Source of the DNA: CAYTBN01 sp964436045
GTDB taxonomy: Bacteria > Myxococcota_A > UBA796 > UBA9615 > CAYRNR01
Assembly (NCBI GenBank): GCA_964436045.1
Contig: CAYTBN010000012.1
Span: forward strand, 74,410 to 138,409
Direction: 5' to 3'
Length of the DNA: 64,000 nt
Shown: positions 32,382 to 40,340 of the stretch, one piece after another
Layout: every line of letters begins with the position of its first letter
Position numbering within the stretch: the stretch's first letter is position 1
Notes under the pieces: model-generated
Database searches by the model: none
Told to the model about the DNA's origin: nothing
Seen by the model: only the letters and a program-made list of their open reading frames with translations
Position numbers and translations under genes: made by a program

Positions 32382-32582
32382 ATGCTTGAGAGACGCCTGG
32401 TCCTCCCGCCCCCTGGTACCGAGACCTTCTTCCTGTGGGGACCGCGCCAGACAGGGAAGAGCACGCTGCTGCGGAGAGCCTACCCCGAGGCCCACTGGCT
32501 CGACCTGCTGAAGGCGGACGAGTACCGCAGGTATCTGATGAACCCCGAGCCCGAGCCCGAGCCCGAGCCCGAGTCCGAGTGA
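32382..32582 (+). pseudogene. Truncated AAA-family ATPase (AAA_14-like) ending in a PE repeat
   Basis: Only 66 residues remain. They match the start of the AAA_14/DUF4143 family: a short lead, then FFLWGPRQTGKSTLLRRAYP with Walker A lysine K26, and WLDLLKADEYRRYLMNPE. Full family members have about 400 residues with a C-terminal DUF4143 domain. Here the coding sequence runs straight into four tandem GAGCCC units (32547-32570) encoding Pro-Glu and stops. Walker B and everything after it are missing, so ATPase function is very unlikely. The A/T-rich leader suggests horizontal origin. The stop lies directly against the stop of the convergent gene 32583. Confidence 0.7.
32547..32579 (+). repeat. 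Hexanucleotide tandem repeat GAGCCC
   Basis: Four perfect GAGCCC copies (32547-32570) are followed by GAGTCC and GAG. The repeat lies exactly where the ATPase fragment loses homology to its family. Slippage or recombination at this repeat may have caused the truncation. Confidence 0.8.
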
Positions 32583-33833
32583 TTACTGCGGGGGCGGAGC
32601 CACGCCGGGGGGTGGGGCGACGGAGGGGCTGGGGGGCGGGAGTTCGTGTTCGGGGTTGGCGGGGGCCTTGCCGTCCTCGTCATATTCGGGTTGCACGAAG
32701 GTGCGTTCGCCGTAGAGCGAGGTGCCCTTCGGCGGGGGGCCGACGGGGGCCAGGGCTTCGGCCAGGGCCTCGCCGATCAGGCGGTGTCCCTCGGCTGTGG
32801 GGTGGACCTGGTCCATGAACCAGGCGATGCCGGCCTCGTGCTCCTTGAAGTACGTTGGGCCGTCCACCAGCGGGGCGCCGACCTCGTCGGCGACCTGTCG
32901 CATCGCGGCGCGGTAGTTGCGGACGGTCTCGGGGGGCGGCACGTTGTCGAAGTCCATCGGCGCGGGCAGCACCAGGAACACCGGCCGCGCGCCCAGCTCG
33001 CTGGCCAGGCGGGCCATCTCGCGCAGGTTCTCGGTGTATGGCGCCAGCGGCACGCGGCAGTCCGAGCCGTCGGGGGCCATGCCGATGTCCTCCTCGCCGC
33101 CGATCCACGGCACCTTCTGGGTCGGGATGTAGGGGCGCAGGAGTCGCAGTGTCAGCCGGTAGGTGGCCAGGTGGTCCAGCACGTCGTGGATCAGCGGCGC
33201 GTTGATCTCGCCGGCCTCCTGGGCCTCGTCGAAGGCCTTGCGGATGTAGATGTCGCTCCAGATGGTGCCGATCACGACCCAGGCCGGCTCCACCTCCAGG
33301 CCGAACATCTCCAGGGTGTCGTAGGACTGGCCGGTGTCGTAGCCCGGGGTGGCGCCGATCACCGGGGTCACGGTCCGGCCCCAGCTCTCGGTCAGCCGCG
33401 TGGCGGCGGTGGTGGAGAACACGTCCACCATCTGGACGTTGTGACCGAAGATGCTCGAGTCCCCCAGGGTCATCAGCCGGACCTCGCCCGGCTCGATGGG
33501 CTCCAGCTCCGGGCCACGGAACTTCATCGAGTTGACGACGATCGGGTAGCCGTCGTGGGTGATGATCTCTTCGCCTGGCTTCAGCGACCAGCCGAGGGCC
33601 TCGTCCTCGACCATCGGCAGCACGTGCCCCAGTCTGTCCTGCTCGCGCTCCACCAGGGCCTCGAAGTCGGACGCGTCCCCCGGACCAGCGGTGGGCAGGC
33701 TGCGAACCTTGTCCGGCCGCAGGGCCTCGACCCCCAGCGCCGCCGCCTCCAGCAGCAGCAACCCCAGCAGCACCGCCACCAGCCGGAAGACGATCCCGCG
33801 CAGACCGCCCGAACGTCCACTCCCCTTGCCCAT
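32583..33833 (-). CDS. Membrane-anchored SGNH/GDSL hydrolase with Pro-rich tail
   Basis: The 416-residue protein has an N-terminal helix (about 13-35), the NSMKFRGPE motif near 101-109, block I LGDSSIFGH with Ser126, and the catalytic D-Q-V-H (MDQVHPTAEGH) near residue 345. The end is Pro-rich, including VAPPPGVAPPPQ, the same GVAPPP unit seen in the tail of SGNH protein 23392. It is convergent with the ATPase fragment and divergent from the GT-C-like gene 33931. The tail may cross the cell wall or bind a partner; this is inference. The role would be ester hydrolysis or transfer outside the inner membrane. Confidence 0.8.
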   Translation of the reverse strand: MGKGSGRSGGLRGIVFRLVAVLLGLLLLEAAALGVEALRPDKVRSLPTAGPGDASDFEALVEREQDRLGHVLPMVEDEALGWSLKPGEEIITHDGYPIVVNSMKFRGPELEPIEPGEVRLMTLGDSSIFGHNVQMVDVFSTTAATRLTESWGRTVTPVIGATPGYDTGQSYDTLEMFGLEVEPAWVVIGTIWSDIYIRKAFDEAQEAGEINAPLIHDVLDHLATYRLTLRLLRPYIPTQKVPWIGGEEDIGMAPDGSDCRVPLAPYTENLREMARLASELGARPVFLVLPAPMDFDNVPPPETVRNYRAAMRQVADEVGAPLVDGPTYFKEHEAGIAWFMDQVHPTAEGHRLIGEALAEALAPVGPPPKGTSLYGERTFVQPEYDEDGKAPANPEHELPPPSPSVAPPPGVAPPPQ

Positions 33834-33930
33834 GTCGGCTCACCCTCGCCCACCGCCGCCCCGCAGTGGGCCTCTGATCGTAGGAAGCGGCGGGGGGGAG
33901 GGTCAAGGTGGGCCGAGCCTGCTACGCTGA

Positions 33931-35862
33931 ATGCCGCAGGCCATGGCATCTCCCACCGAGTCCGGAACCGTCGACCGCGCCCAGCAGGGAGCGGCATGGG
34001 TGGCGTTCCTGGCCGCCCTGCTGCTGATCGGCTTCGCAGCGGTGCACGTCCACTGGGTGGGGCGCAACGAGCAGCTGATCAAGTTCGACGTGGTCCACCA
34101 CCTCGACGAGTTCGCCGACTACCACGTGACCGCCGGGGCGATCCGCGATCACGTGGAGGGGGTGGGACGGCGACTGGGAGAGCGGATCAAGCTACTGAAC
34201 GTGCGCGCGGGCCAGCACCTGATGTGGCCGCGGTTGATGTACGCGCTGGGGTCCGTGTGGACGACCTCGGCGGGCGGTGGGATCAAAGGGCCGCTGCAGG
34301 CCAACCTGCTGTTCGTGGCCATCCTGGTAGCCGGTGTCTGGGGGGTGATGCGGCAGCTGGGGCGCGGCGTCGATCCGGCGCTGGGGCTGGCGGCGGGGGA
34401 GGGGACCCTGATCGCCCTGGCGCTGGGGCTGCTCTATCCCGGCGTCTTCGGGCCGCTACGGCTCTACGGTCAGTACGCGCCCCTGGGCTGCTGTCTGGTC
34501 GGCGTCCTGGCGCTGCTGATGGCCAGCCGGGGGTTCGCCCGCTGGTGGGTGGTGCTGCTGCTGGGTCTCGCGTCGGGTCTGACGATGTTGATCAAGCCCC
34601 TGTTGCCATTCTACCTGGGATTGCCAGCCCTGCTCGCCCTGCTGCTGGCGGTGACCCGGCGTCCGCAGGCGGACATCCCCGGAGACGGACGGATCCGGCG
34701 GCTGGGCTTCGCGGCGGGGGCGGCGGTCATCGTCGGCGCGTTGACCCACGTCTGGCTGGCCGGGCGCGTGGGGGACGTGATCCAGGAGTCGGCGGCCCAC
34801 CTGGTGCCCAGCTGGGAGCTGTTCGCCGATGGGGTGCCCAACCCCCACACCGAGGACTACCCGGCCTGGTCGTGGATGTGGCTGACCTACCCCCTGCGGG
34901 CGGGGGTCGCCGGGCTGGGGCCGGCGGGCTGCCTGGGGCTGGCGGTGGCGATCCCCCTGCTCATCGTCCGCGTCGGCCGGCTGGGCTCGAAGGCCCGGGA
35001 TGCCCAGGTCCTGCTGGCGCTGGCGGCCTTCGGCGCGCCTCTCCTGCTGACCTTCGTGTCGTCCAAGGAGGCCCGCTTCCTGTTCCCGGTGTATCCCCTG
35101 CTGGCGCTGGTCAGCGCCCTGGGGCTGATGACCCTGCCGGCGCTGTGGCGGCGGCTGGCAGCGACCGCGCTCGCGGTTCTGGGGGTCGTCGCGATGCTGG
35201 GGCTGTCGTACAGCCCGGCCTTCGACGATCGGTTCCAGGGCTGGGCCTGGGCGAACCTCGGTGACGAGGAGGGCGACCTGTGGGCCGGGGCTCCGGGGGA
35301 GGCGCGGTTCCCAGACCTGATCTACGAGGAGCGCAAAGCGCTGAAATGGTTGTTCGGCCGCAAGCCTCAGATCGCCTACCTGGCCGTGCCCCAGGGGGAC
35401 GACCGCATGGACGACCGGATCGACTGGGTCCGCGAGCACGCTGTGCGACGCAAGGTCGAGCTCGGCTGCATCACCGAGGACTGGAATCCCTTCATCGCCA
35501 TCGAGGCGCGCGAGAAGCTCTGCCACCTGGAGACCGTGGATCTGCGGTTCTACGAGCCGGGCTATCTGGACGAGCCGCGGTTCGACCTGATCGCCGTGTT
35601 CCTGTTCCCCGACGCGTTCGAGGGTTTTGAGCCGCCGTACACCACGCGTGCCGGCGAGCCTCTGCCGGAGCTGGTCTACGCGAAGACCGCCGTGGAGATC
35701 GACGAGCACATGTCGGCGAGGCGGATGGAACGGGTCGCTACCTTGCCCTTCCACCAGGACGCGTTCGAACAGCCGGTCGACGTCCTGCTCTACTGTCCGC
35801 CTGAACACTGGCGGCTCTCCCGCGATTTGCTCAGGAAGCTGGCCGGGCCCGAGGATCCATGA
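33931..35862 (+). CDS. GT-C family glycosyltransferase-like membrane protein (ArnT/PMT-like)
   Basis: The 643-residue protein has about eleven helices and a 200-residue soluble C-terminus. The first loop shows KFDVVHHLDEFADYHV, giving the acidic pair expected in GT-C enzymes, and the later SSKEARFLFPVYPLLALVSA stretch is typical of the PMT/ArnT group. Translation may start at 33931 or at the in-frame ATG at 33943; neither has a good ribosome site, and TACGCT just upstream could make the mRNA nearly leaderless. Its stop overlaps the start of radical SAM gene 35859 in an ATGA, which ties the membrane-glycan island to the radical SAM cluster. Confidence 0.72.
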   Translation: MPQAMASPTESGTVDRAQQGAAWVAFLAALLLIGFAAVHVHWVGRNEQLIKFDVVHHLDEFADYHVTAGAIRDHVEGVGRRLGERIKLLNVRAGQHLMWPRLMYALGSVWTTSAGGGIKGPLQANLLFVAILVAGVWGVMRQLGRGVDPALGLAAGEGTLIALALGLLYPGVFGPLRLYGQYAPLGCCLVGVLALLMASRGFARWWVVLLLGLASGLTMLIKPLLPFYLGLPALLALLLAVTRRPQADIPGDGRIRRLGFAAGAAVIVGALTHVWLAGRVGDVIQESAAHLVPSWELFADGVPNPHTEDYPAWSWMWLTYPLRAGVAGLGPAGCLGLAVAIPLLIVRVGRLGSKARDAQVLLALAAFGAPLLLTFVSSKEARFLFPVYPLLALVSALGLMTLPALWRRLAATALAVLGVVAMLGLSYSPAFDDRFQGWAWANLGDEEGDLWAGAPGEARFPDLIYEERKALKWLFGRKPQIAYLAVPQGDDRMDDRIDWVREHAVRRKVELGCITEDWNPFIAIEAREKLCHLETVDLRFYEPGYLDEPRFDLIAVFLFPDAFEGFEPPYTTRAGEPLPELVYAKTAVEIDEHMSARRMERVATLPFHQDAFEQPVDVLLYCPPEHWRLSRDLLRKLAGPEDP

Positions 35863-38507
35863 CCCTTCGCCCGGTCGACCCCCAGATCAGCCGCCCCCGC
35901 CCGGTCCCCGGCGGGGTCTGCCCGCGGGTGCTGCACGGCATCGACGTGGACGCGGGGGGCAACGCCTACCTGTGTTGCATCACGTGTACGGATGCCTGTT
36001 CGACCTCGCTGCGGCTGGGCAACGCCTTCGACGAGGGGCTGGCCGCCGTGGTGGAGGGGAAGGTCGCGCGGCGGGTCCGCGAGGGGCATTACCGGGGTGA
36101 TCTGACCGGACTCTGTTGCGCCCACTGCGATTCGGCGATCCGACCCGAACCCGGGGCGGCGGTGCCCGACAACCCGGCGGAGTGGCTGTGGTTCCTGGAG
36201 CTTGAGCTGACCCCCCGCTGCAACCTGACCTGCCGGATGTGTGTCCACACCTTCCGCGCGTGGGAGGGCCAGCCGCTGCACGAGGGTGTGGAGCGGGGGG
36301 CGGACGTGGACCCGGCCAGCTTCCGGGCGCTGGTGGACCAGTTCCACGCCCTGCACGACGGGCCCAAGGAGGTGCGGCTGCAGTGGCTCGGCGAGCCACT
36401 GCTGCACCCCCGCTGGCCCGCCCTGCTGCGCCACGCGTGTGGCGACGAGAACACCGCCGGCGTCCTGATCACCAACGGAACGCTCCTCGACGAGGACGCG
36501 GCGGAGGCGATCCTGGACGTGCCCGGCAAGATCCGGGTCGAGCTGTCGATCAACGCGGCGTCGGCGGAGAGTTATCGGGAGGTCACGGGCGCGGACGGGT
36601 ACGAGACCGTGGTGGCCAACGCGCGCCGCTTCCTGGCGCTGCGGAAGCGGGCGGACCGCGAGGCCGACGTGGCGGTGCGGATCAAGACCCTGGCGATGCC
36701 CGAGACCGCGGGGGAGGTGGGGGACTTCCTGGAGCTCTGGCGCGGCGAGCTGGACCGGCTGGACTGCGACCACGCCACCTGGTGGGACAACCAGGGGCCA
36801 GCGGCGCCGACCGTGCTCTGCGTCAACTCCCTGTTCGCCGGTGGATTTGCCCCCGCGGACGACCTGCTGGCCCGTGCGCGCGGTTACCGGGGGCCGGCGG
36901 ATCAGCGGGCGCAGCTGTTCGCCGCCCAGCACCTCGAGCGCTTCGCCGGCCACCGCCCGGCCCGGCAAGTCCGCGAGCGCTCGCTGGCGCCGCTGGAGGC
37001 CTTCCTCGCGGAGACCGGCGCCGGGGACTCGACCCTGTTGAACGTCCAGGCCCTGGCCCTGGAGCTGCGGGAGGCGGTGGAGGCGCGGGCGGGCGAGTTC
37101 CAGATCGACGGGGCTGCGGGGCGCCTGTTCGCCGGGGTGGAGTGGCTGCTGGACCACGGCGGCATCAACTCGGCCGACGAATGGGAGCACCTGTCGGTCC
37201 TGCTGCGAGGGCTGCATCGCTGCATGGCCGACCGCGGACTGGGTCGCAGCGGCGCCATGCACCTGGACCTGGAGCAGGCCGTGGTCGCCCTGATCGGCGC
37301 CGTCGCCGGGCGCTTCCCGGACACCGCCCGCACGGCGTTCATGCCCCTGCTGCGGGATGTCCTGTTGCCCACCGCGCCCTTCCTCTCCGAGGCGCCCTGG
37401 TGGGCAGAGCGCGCGGTCGCGGTCACCGCCTACTTGGACGCGACGGCCGGCCGGGGGGCCACCGCGGTGGAGCGGGAGTTCTGGTCCGCCGCGTTCGAGC
37501 TGGCCCACGCGGGTGGGTGGGGACGCACCCTGGCAGAGCTCGGCGAAGGCGCTTCGCGGTTCGGCAGAGCGGGCATCGAGGTGATCGAGACCGTCGACGA
37601 CGCGGAGGGCTGGCTCGACGTCCAGCGCGTGGTGGTGCCGACGATCCAGGCGTTGCCAGGATTCGGCTCGCCGGACGCGTTCGTGGCGCGGGGGCCCCTG
37701 GACGAGGCCTGTCTGGCCCTGCTGCGGCGCGCGTCGACGTTTTCCGCGGCGCGCCTCGCCCCGGAGGTGGTGACCCTGGTCCGGGCGACCCTGCTGCCCA
37801 CCGCCGGGCTGCGCGCCGCGGCCGGCCGGACCCGCGCGACCACGGCAGCCCTCGACGGACTGGCCGAGGCCTGGGGCGCGGCCGCCGGCCCGTCGATCCC
37901 GCTGCTCTCCCGGATCTTCCGGGCCCGCGCCGCCATCCGCCGCCGTCCCTCGATCGACCACGTCAACCGGGCACTCCGGGAGCTGAGTGAGAGCATCGAT
38001 GAGATGGCACCCGAGATGGTGGCCATGGTGTTGCCCCTGGCGGAGAGGCTCCCGGCTGCCGGACGGTGGGACGACGCCCGCGGCGAACTCGAGACCATCT
38101 GGGGTCTGCTCGGCCTGCGCCCGGGCGCTCGCGAGGTGTTCGGCAAGGTCGAGATGAACCCGCGGGTTCGCTTCGACGAGGCCGCCTACTACACCCCCCG
38201 CCAGATCCGGGCCGCCGCGGGCGAGCCCTTCGAGATCGGCGTGCGGTACGTCCTCCCCGTCGGGCGGTCGCGCCCCCAGATCGGAATCGCCGTGATCGAC
38301 GAGCGCGGCCAGGTGATCCACGGCCCCAACACCACCACCCTGGGCGTCGACACCCGCCACATCCCCCGGGAGGGCGTTGTCTGGTTCACGGCCGAGGCCC
38401 CGCGTCTGCGCCCCGGCAGCTACCGCGTCGCGGCCGGTCTCTTCGACCATTCCGGCGATCGCTGCTGGATGTTTGCCCCGGAGCTGGCGGAGTTGACGAT
38501 CGACTAG
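35859..38507 (+). CDS. Permuted SPASM-radical SAM protein with Wzt-C-like glycan-binding tail
   Basis: The 882-residue protein has an unusual order. Residues 18-95 look like a SPASM-type auxiliary cluster region (GIDVDAGGNAYLCC, RLGNAFDEGL, then CCAHC), normally found after the radical SAM core. The core follows with C121, C125 and C128 (CNLTCRMC), QWLGEPLLHP and ITNGTLLD. A helical middle of about 400 residues has no known motif. The last 115 residues match the C-terminal carbohydrate-binding domain of Wzt-type O-antigen exporters: AGEPFEIGVRYVL, PQIGIAVIDERGQVIHGPNT, then RLRPGSYRVAAGLFD. This suggests action on, or while bound to, a polysaccharide. It is coupled to GT-C gene 33931 by an ATGA overlap and shares a CTAG stop with 38504. 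Confidence 0.8.
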   Translation: MTLRPVDPQISRPRPVPGGVCPRVLHGIDVDAGGNAYLCCITCTDACSTSLRLGNAFDEGLAAVVEGKVARRVREGHYRGDLTGLCCAHCDSAIRPEPGAAVPDNPAEWLWFLELELTPRCNLTCRMCVHTFRAWEGQPLHEGVERGADVDPASFRALVDQFHALHDGPKEVRLQWLGEPLLHPRWPALLRHACGDENTAGVLITNGTLLDEDAAEAILDVPGKIRVELSINAASAESYREVTGADGYETVVANARRFLALRKRADREADVAVRIKTLAMPETAGEVGDFLELWRGELDRLDCDHATWWDNQGPAAPTVLCVNSLFAGGFAPADDLLARARGYRGPADQRAQLFAAQHLERFAGHRPARQVRERSLAPLEAFLAETGAGDSTLLNVQALALELREAVEARAGEFQIDGAAGRLFAGVEWLLDHGGINSADEWEHLSVLLRGLHRCMADRGLGRSGAMHLDLEQAVVALIGAVAGRFPDTARTAFMPLLRDVLLPTAPFLSEAPWWAERAVAVTAYLDATAGRGATAVEREFWSAAFELAHAGGWGRTLAELGEGASRFGRAGIEVIETVDDAEGWLDVQRVVVPTIQALPGFGSPDAFVARGPLDEACLALLRRASTFSAARLAPEVVTLVRATLLPTAGLRAAAGRTRATTAALDGLAEAWGAAAGPSIPLLSRIFRARAAIRRRPSIDHVNRALRELSESIDEMAPEMVAMVLPLAERLPAAGRWDDARGELETIWGLLGLRPGAREVFGKVEMNPRVRFDEAAYYTPRQIRAAAGEPFEIGVRYVLPVGRSRPQIGIAVIDERGQVIHGPNTTTLGVDTRHIPREGVVWFTAEAPRLRPGSYRVAAGLFDHSGDRCWMFAPELAELTID

Positions 38508-40327
38508 CCGGACGGCGTCTCGAGTGCCCGCGCCAGGGTGCGTTCGCTCTCGGACTTGCCGGGGCACAGGGCCAGTGCGCGGCGGGCGTGGTGGGCGGCG
38601 CGGTCCGGGTCGCCCGCCTCCAGGTAGAGCTCGGCCAGTGTGTCGTGGATCGCGTCCTCGAAGCCTGCCAGCTCGACGGCGGGGGCCGCCAGGGCGGTGG
38701 TGGCGTCGGCCAGGGCCGCCACCCAGTCACCGAGCTTGCCGCGGGCGGCGCCCCGGAGCCACAGAGCGTAGGGCTGACCCGGCGCGCGCTCCAGCAGGGC
38801 GCTGGCCAGCTCGACCGCCACGGCCCGGTCCCGGGCCCGGTGGGGTTCGAACAGCAGCTCGGCGGCGGCGGCGGGCTCTCCGTCCGGCGCGGTGATGGCC
38901 CGGCGGAGGACGGCGCGCGCATCGTCGGGCCGGTCCAGGGCGTACAGGGAGCGGATCCGGGCCTGTAGCGCGGCCCGCGCGGCGCCCCGGCGTGGCGTGT
39001 CCCCGTCGAACAGCGCGTCGGCGAGATCCAGCACGGTGGCGTGGCGGCCGGCATCCCCGAGCAGCCCCAGCAGGAAGGCCGGCGAGTCGCCGACCCCGTC
39101 CGCGGCGTGGGCCACCTGCTCCCGCACGAAGCCCTCGGCCTCGTCGACCCGGTCCAGAGCCAGCAGGGCGCGGGCGCGGGAGTCGGTGGCGTCACGGTGG
39201 TTGGGATCCTCGGCCAGCAGGGCGTCGGCCAGCGCCAGCGCCTCCGCGGGACGGTCCCCCGCCAGCAGGGTGTTCAGCCGGGTCCAGCGGGTGTGATCGA
39301 GGAAGCCCAGACAGCACTGGGCGCAGTGGTCCGGCACCTTCTGTTCGCCGAACGTCCGCCGCCAGTCCGCGAACACACCCCCGTGCCAGATCGCCGACAG
39401 ATCCTGGTCACCCACGTTGCCCAGCTCCGGTCCATCCCACTCCCAGCAGGGGCTGACCTGGCCGTTGACCTGGACCACCATCGTCGTCCAGGGCACGAAG
39501 CAGTGGGCGCCCAGTACCGGGTCGACCACCTCGTGGACCTCGGTCCGCATCACCCGATCCAGGTGGCCGATGGCGTCCACGACGGTGGACTGTCGGAAGT
39601 TGCCGGCGTTGGTCATCAGTCCCCGGGCCGCGGCCCGCCGCAGGGCCTCCGCGGCGGCGGCGTCCAGCGTGTCCCGGTCCTCCGCAAGAACGTGCAGCTC
39701 TCCGCACAGGGGGCTCATGTCCTTGAGCGACTGGAAGGTGATCTCGGCGGCGCCCTGATCCGCGGCCAGCTCGACCAGGTCCGGCATCTGTCGCAGGTTC
39801 AGGCCGCTGAGCACGGTGGTCACGGTGATCCGCGGCAGGTCGCTGCCTGCCTCCGCCTTGATCTCGCGCAGGCGTGCCAGTCCGGCCAGGGTCTGATCGT
39901 AGGTGCCCACCGGGGGGCGGAGGGCGTCGTTGGTGCGGGCGTCCGAACCGTCCAGCGACACCTGCAGCCGGTCCCAGCCAAGCCCGACGATCCTCCGCAC
40001 GGTGTCCGCGTCCAGCAGGGTCCCGTTGGTAGTCAGGTCGCCCCGCAGCCCGGCGCGCTTGATCATCGACATCAGCTGCAGGGTCAGCTCGCGGCGGAGG
40101 AAGACCTCGCCGCCGACCAGGTAGATCTCCTCGGCGCCGAGGGCGATCGCCTGACGCACCGCTCGCAGCAACCGGCGATCGGGGACCTCGTCCGCGGCGG
40201 GGATGATCTCGCCGCCGTGGCAGGACAGGCAACGCAGGTTGCAGCGTTCGGTGAGCACCAGCTGCAGCCGTCGCGGACCCGGGGATTCACCCCGCCGCCA
40301 GGCCAGCAGGCGGTCGGTGTCGCTCAC
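38504..40327 (-). CDS. Radical SAM/SPASM protein with C-terminal TPR-like region
   Basis: I chose GTG 40327 because GGGAG sits five bases ahead and the gene then begins just after the previous stop (40341-40343); a GTG at 40372 would overlap that gene and add a Pro-rich extension. The 607-residue protein has radical SAM cysteines C29, C33 and C36 (CNLRCLSC), LVGGEVFLR and TTNGTLLD, then a SPASM region (SPCWEW, ELGNVGDQDLSAIW, CAQCC). From about 360 to the end are helical Ala/Leu-rich repeats of TPR type. The family typically modifies peptides or small molecules; a TPR tail implies a protein partner. The stop overlaps that of 35859, tail to tail. Confidence 0.85.
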   Translation of the reverse strand: MSDTDRLLAWRRGESPGPRRLQLVLTERCNLRCLSCHGGEIIPAADEVPDRRLLRAVRQAIALGAEEIYLVGGEVFLRRELTLQLMSMIKRAGLRGDLTTNGTLLDADTVRRIVGLGWDRLQVSLDGSDARTNDALRPPVGTYDQTLAGLARLREIKAEAGSDLPRITVTTVLSGLNLRQMPDLVELAADQGAAEITFQSLKDMSPLCGELHVLAEDRDTLDAAAAEALRRAAARGLMTNAGNFRQSTVVDAIGHLDRVMRTEVHEVVDPVLGAHCFVPWTTMVVQVNGQVSPCWEWDGPELGNVGDQDLSAIWHGGVFADWRRTFGEQKVPDHCAQCCLGFLDHTRWTRLNTLLAGDRPAEALALADALLAEDPNHRDATDSRARALLALDRVDEAEGFVREQVAHAADGVGDSPAFLLGLLGDAGRHATVLDLADALFDGDTPRRGAARAALQARIRSLYALDRPDDARAVLRRAITAPDGEPAAAAELLFEPHRARDRAVAVELASALLERAPGQPYALWLRGAARGKLGDWVAALADATTALAAPAVELAGFEDAIHDTLAELYLEAGDPDRAAHHARRALALCPGKSESERTLARALETPSG

Positions 40328-40340
40328 GGGGCTCCCGGGA

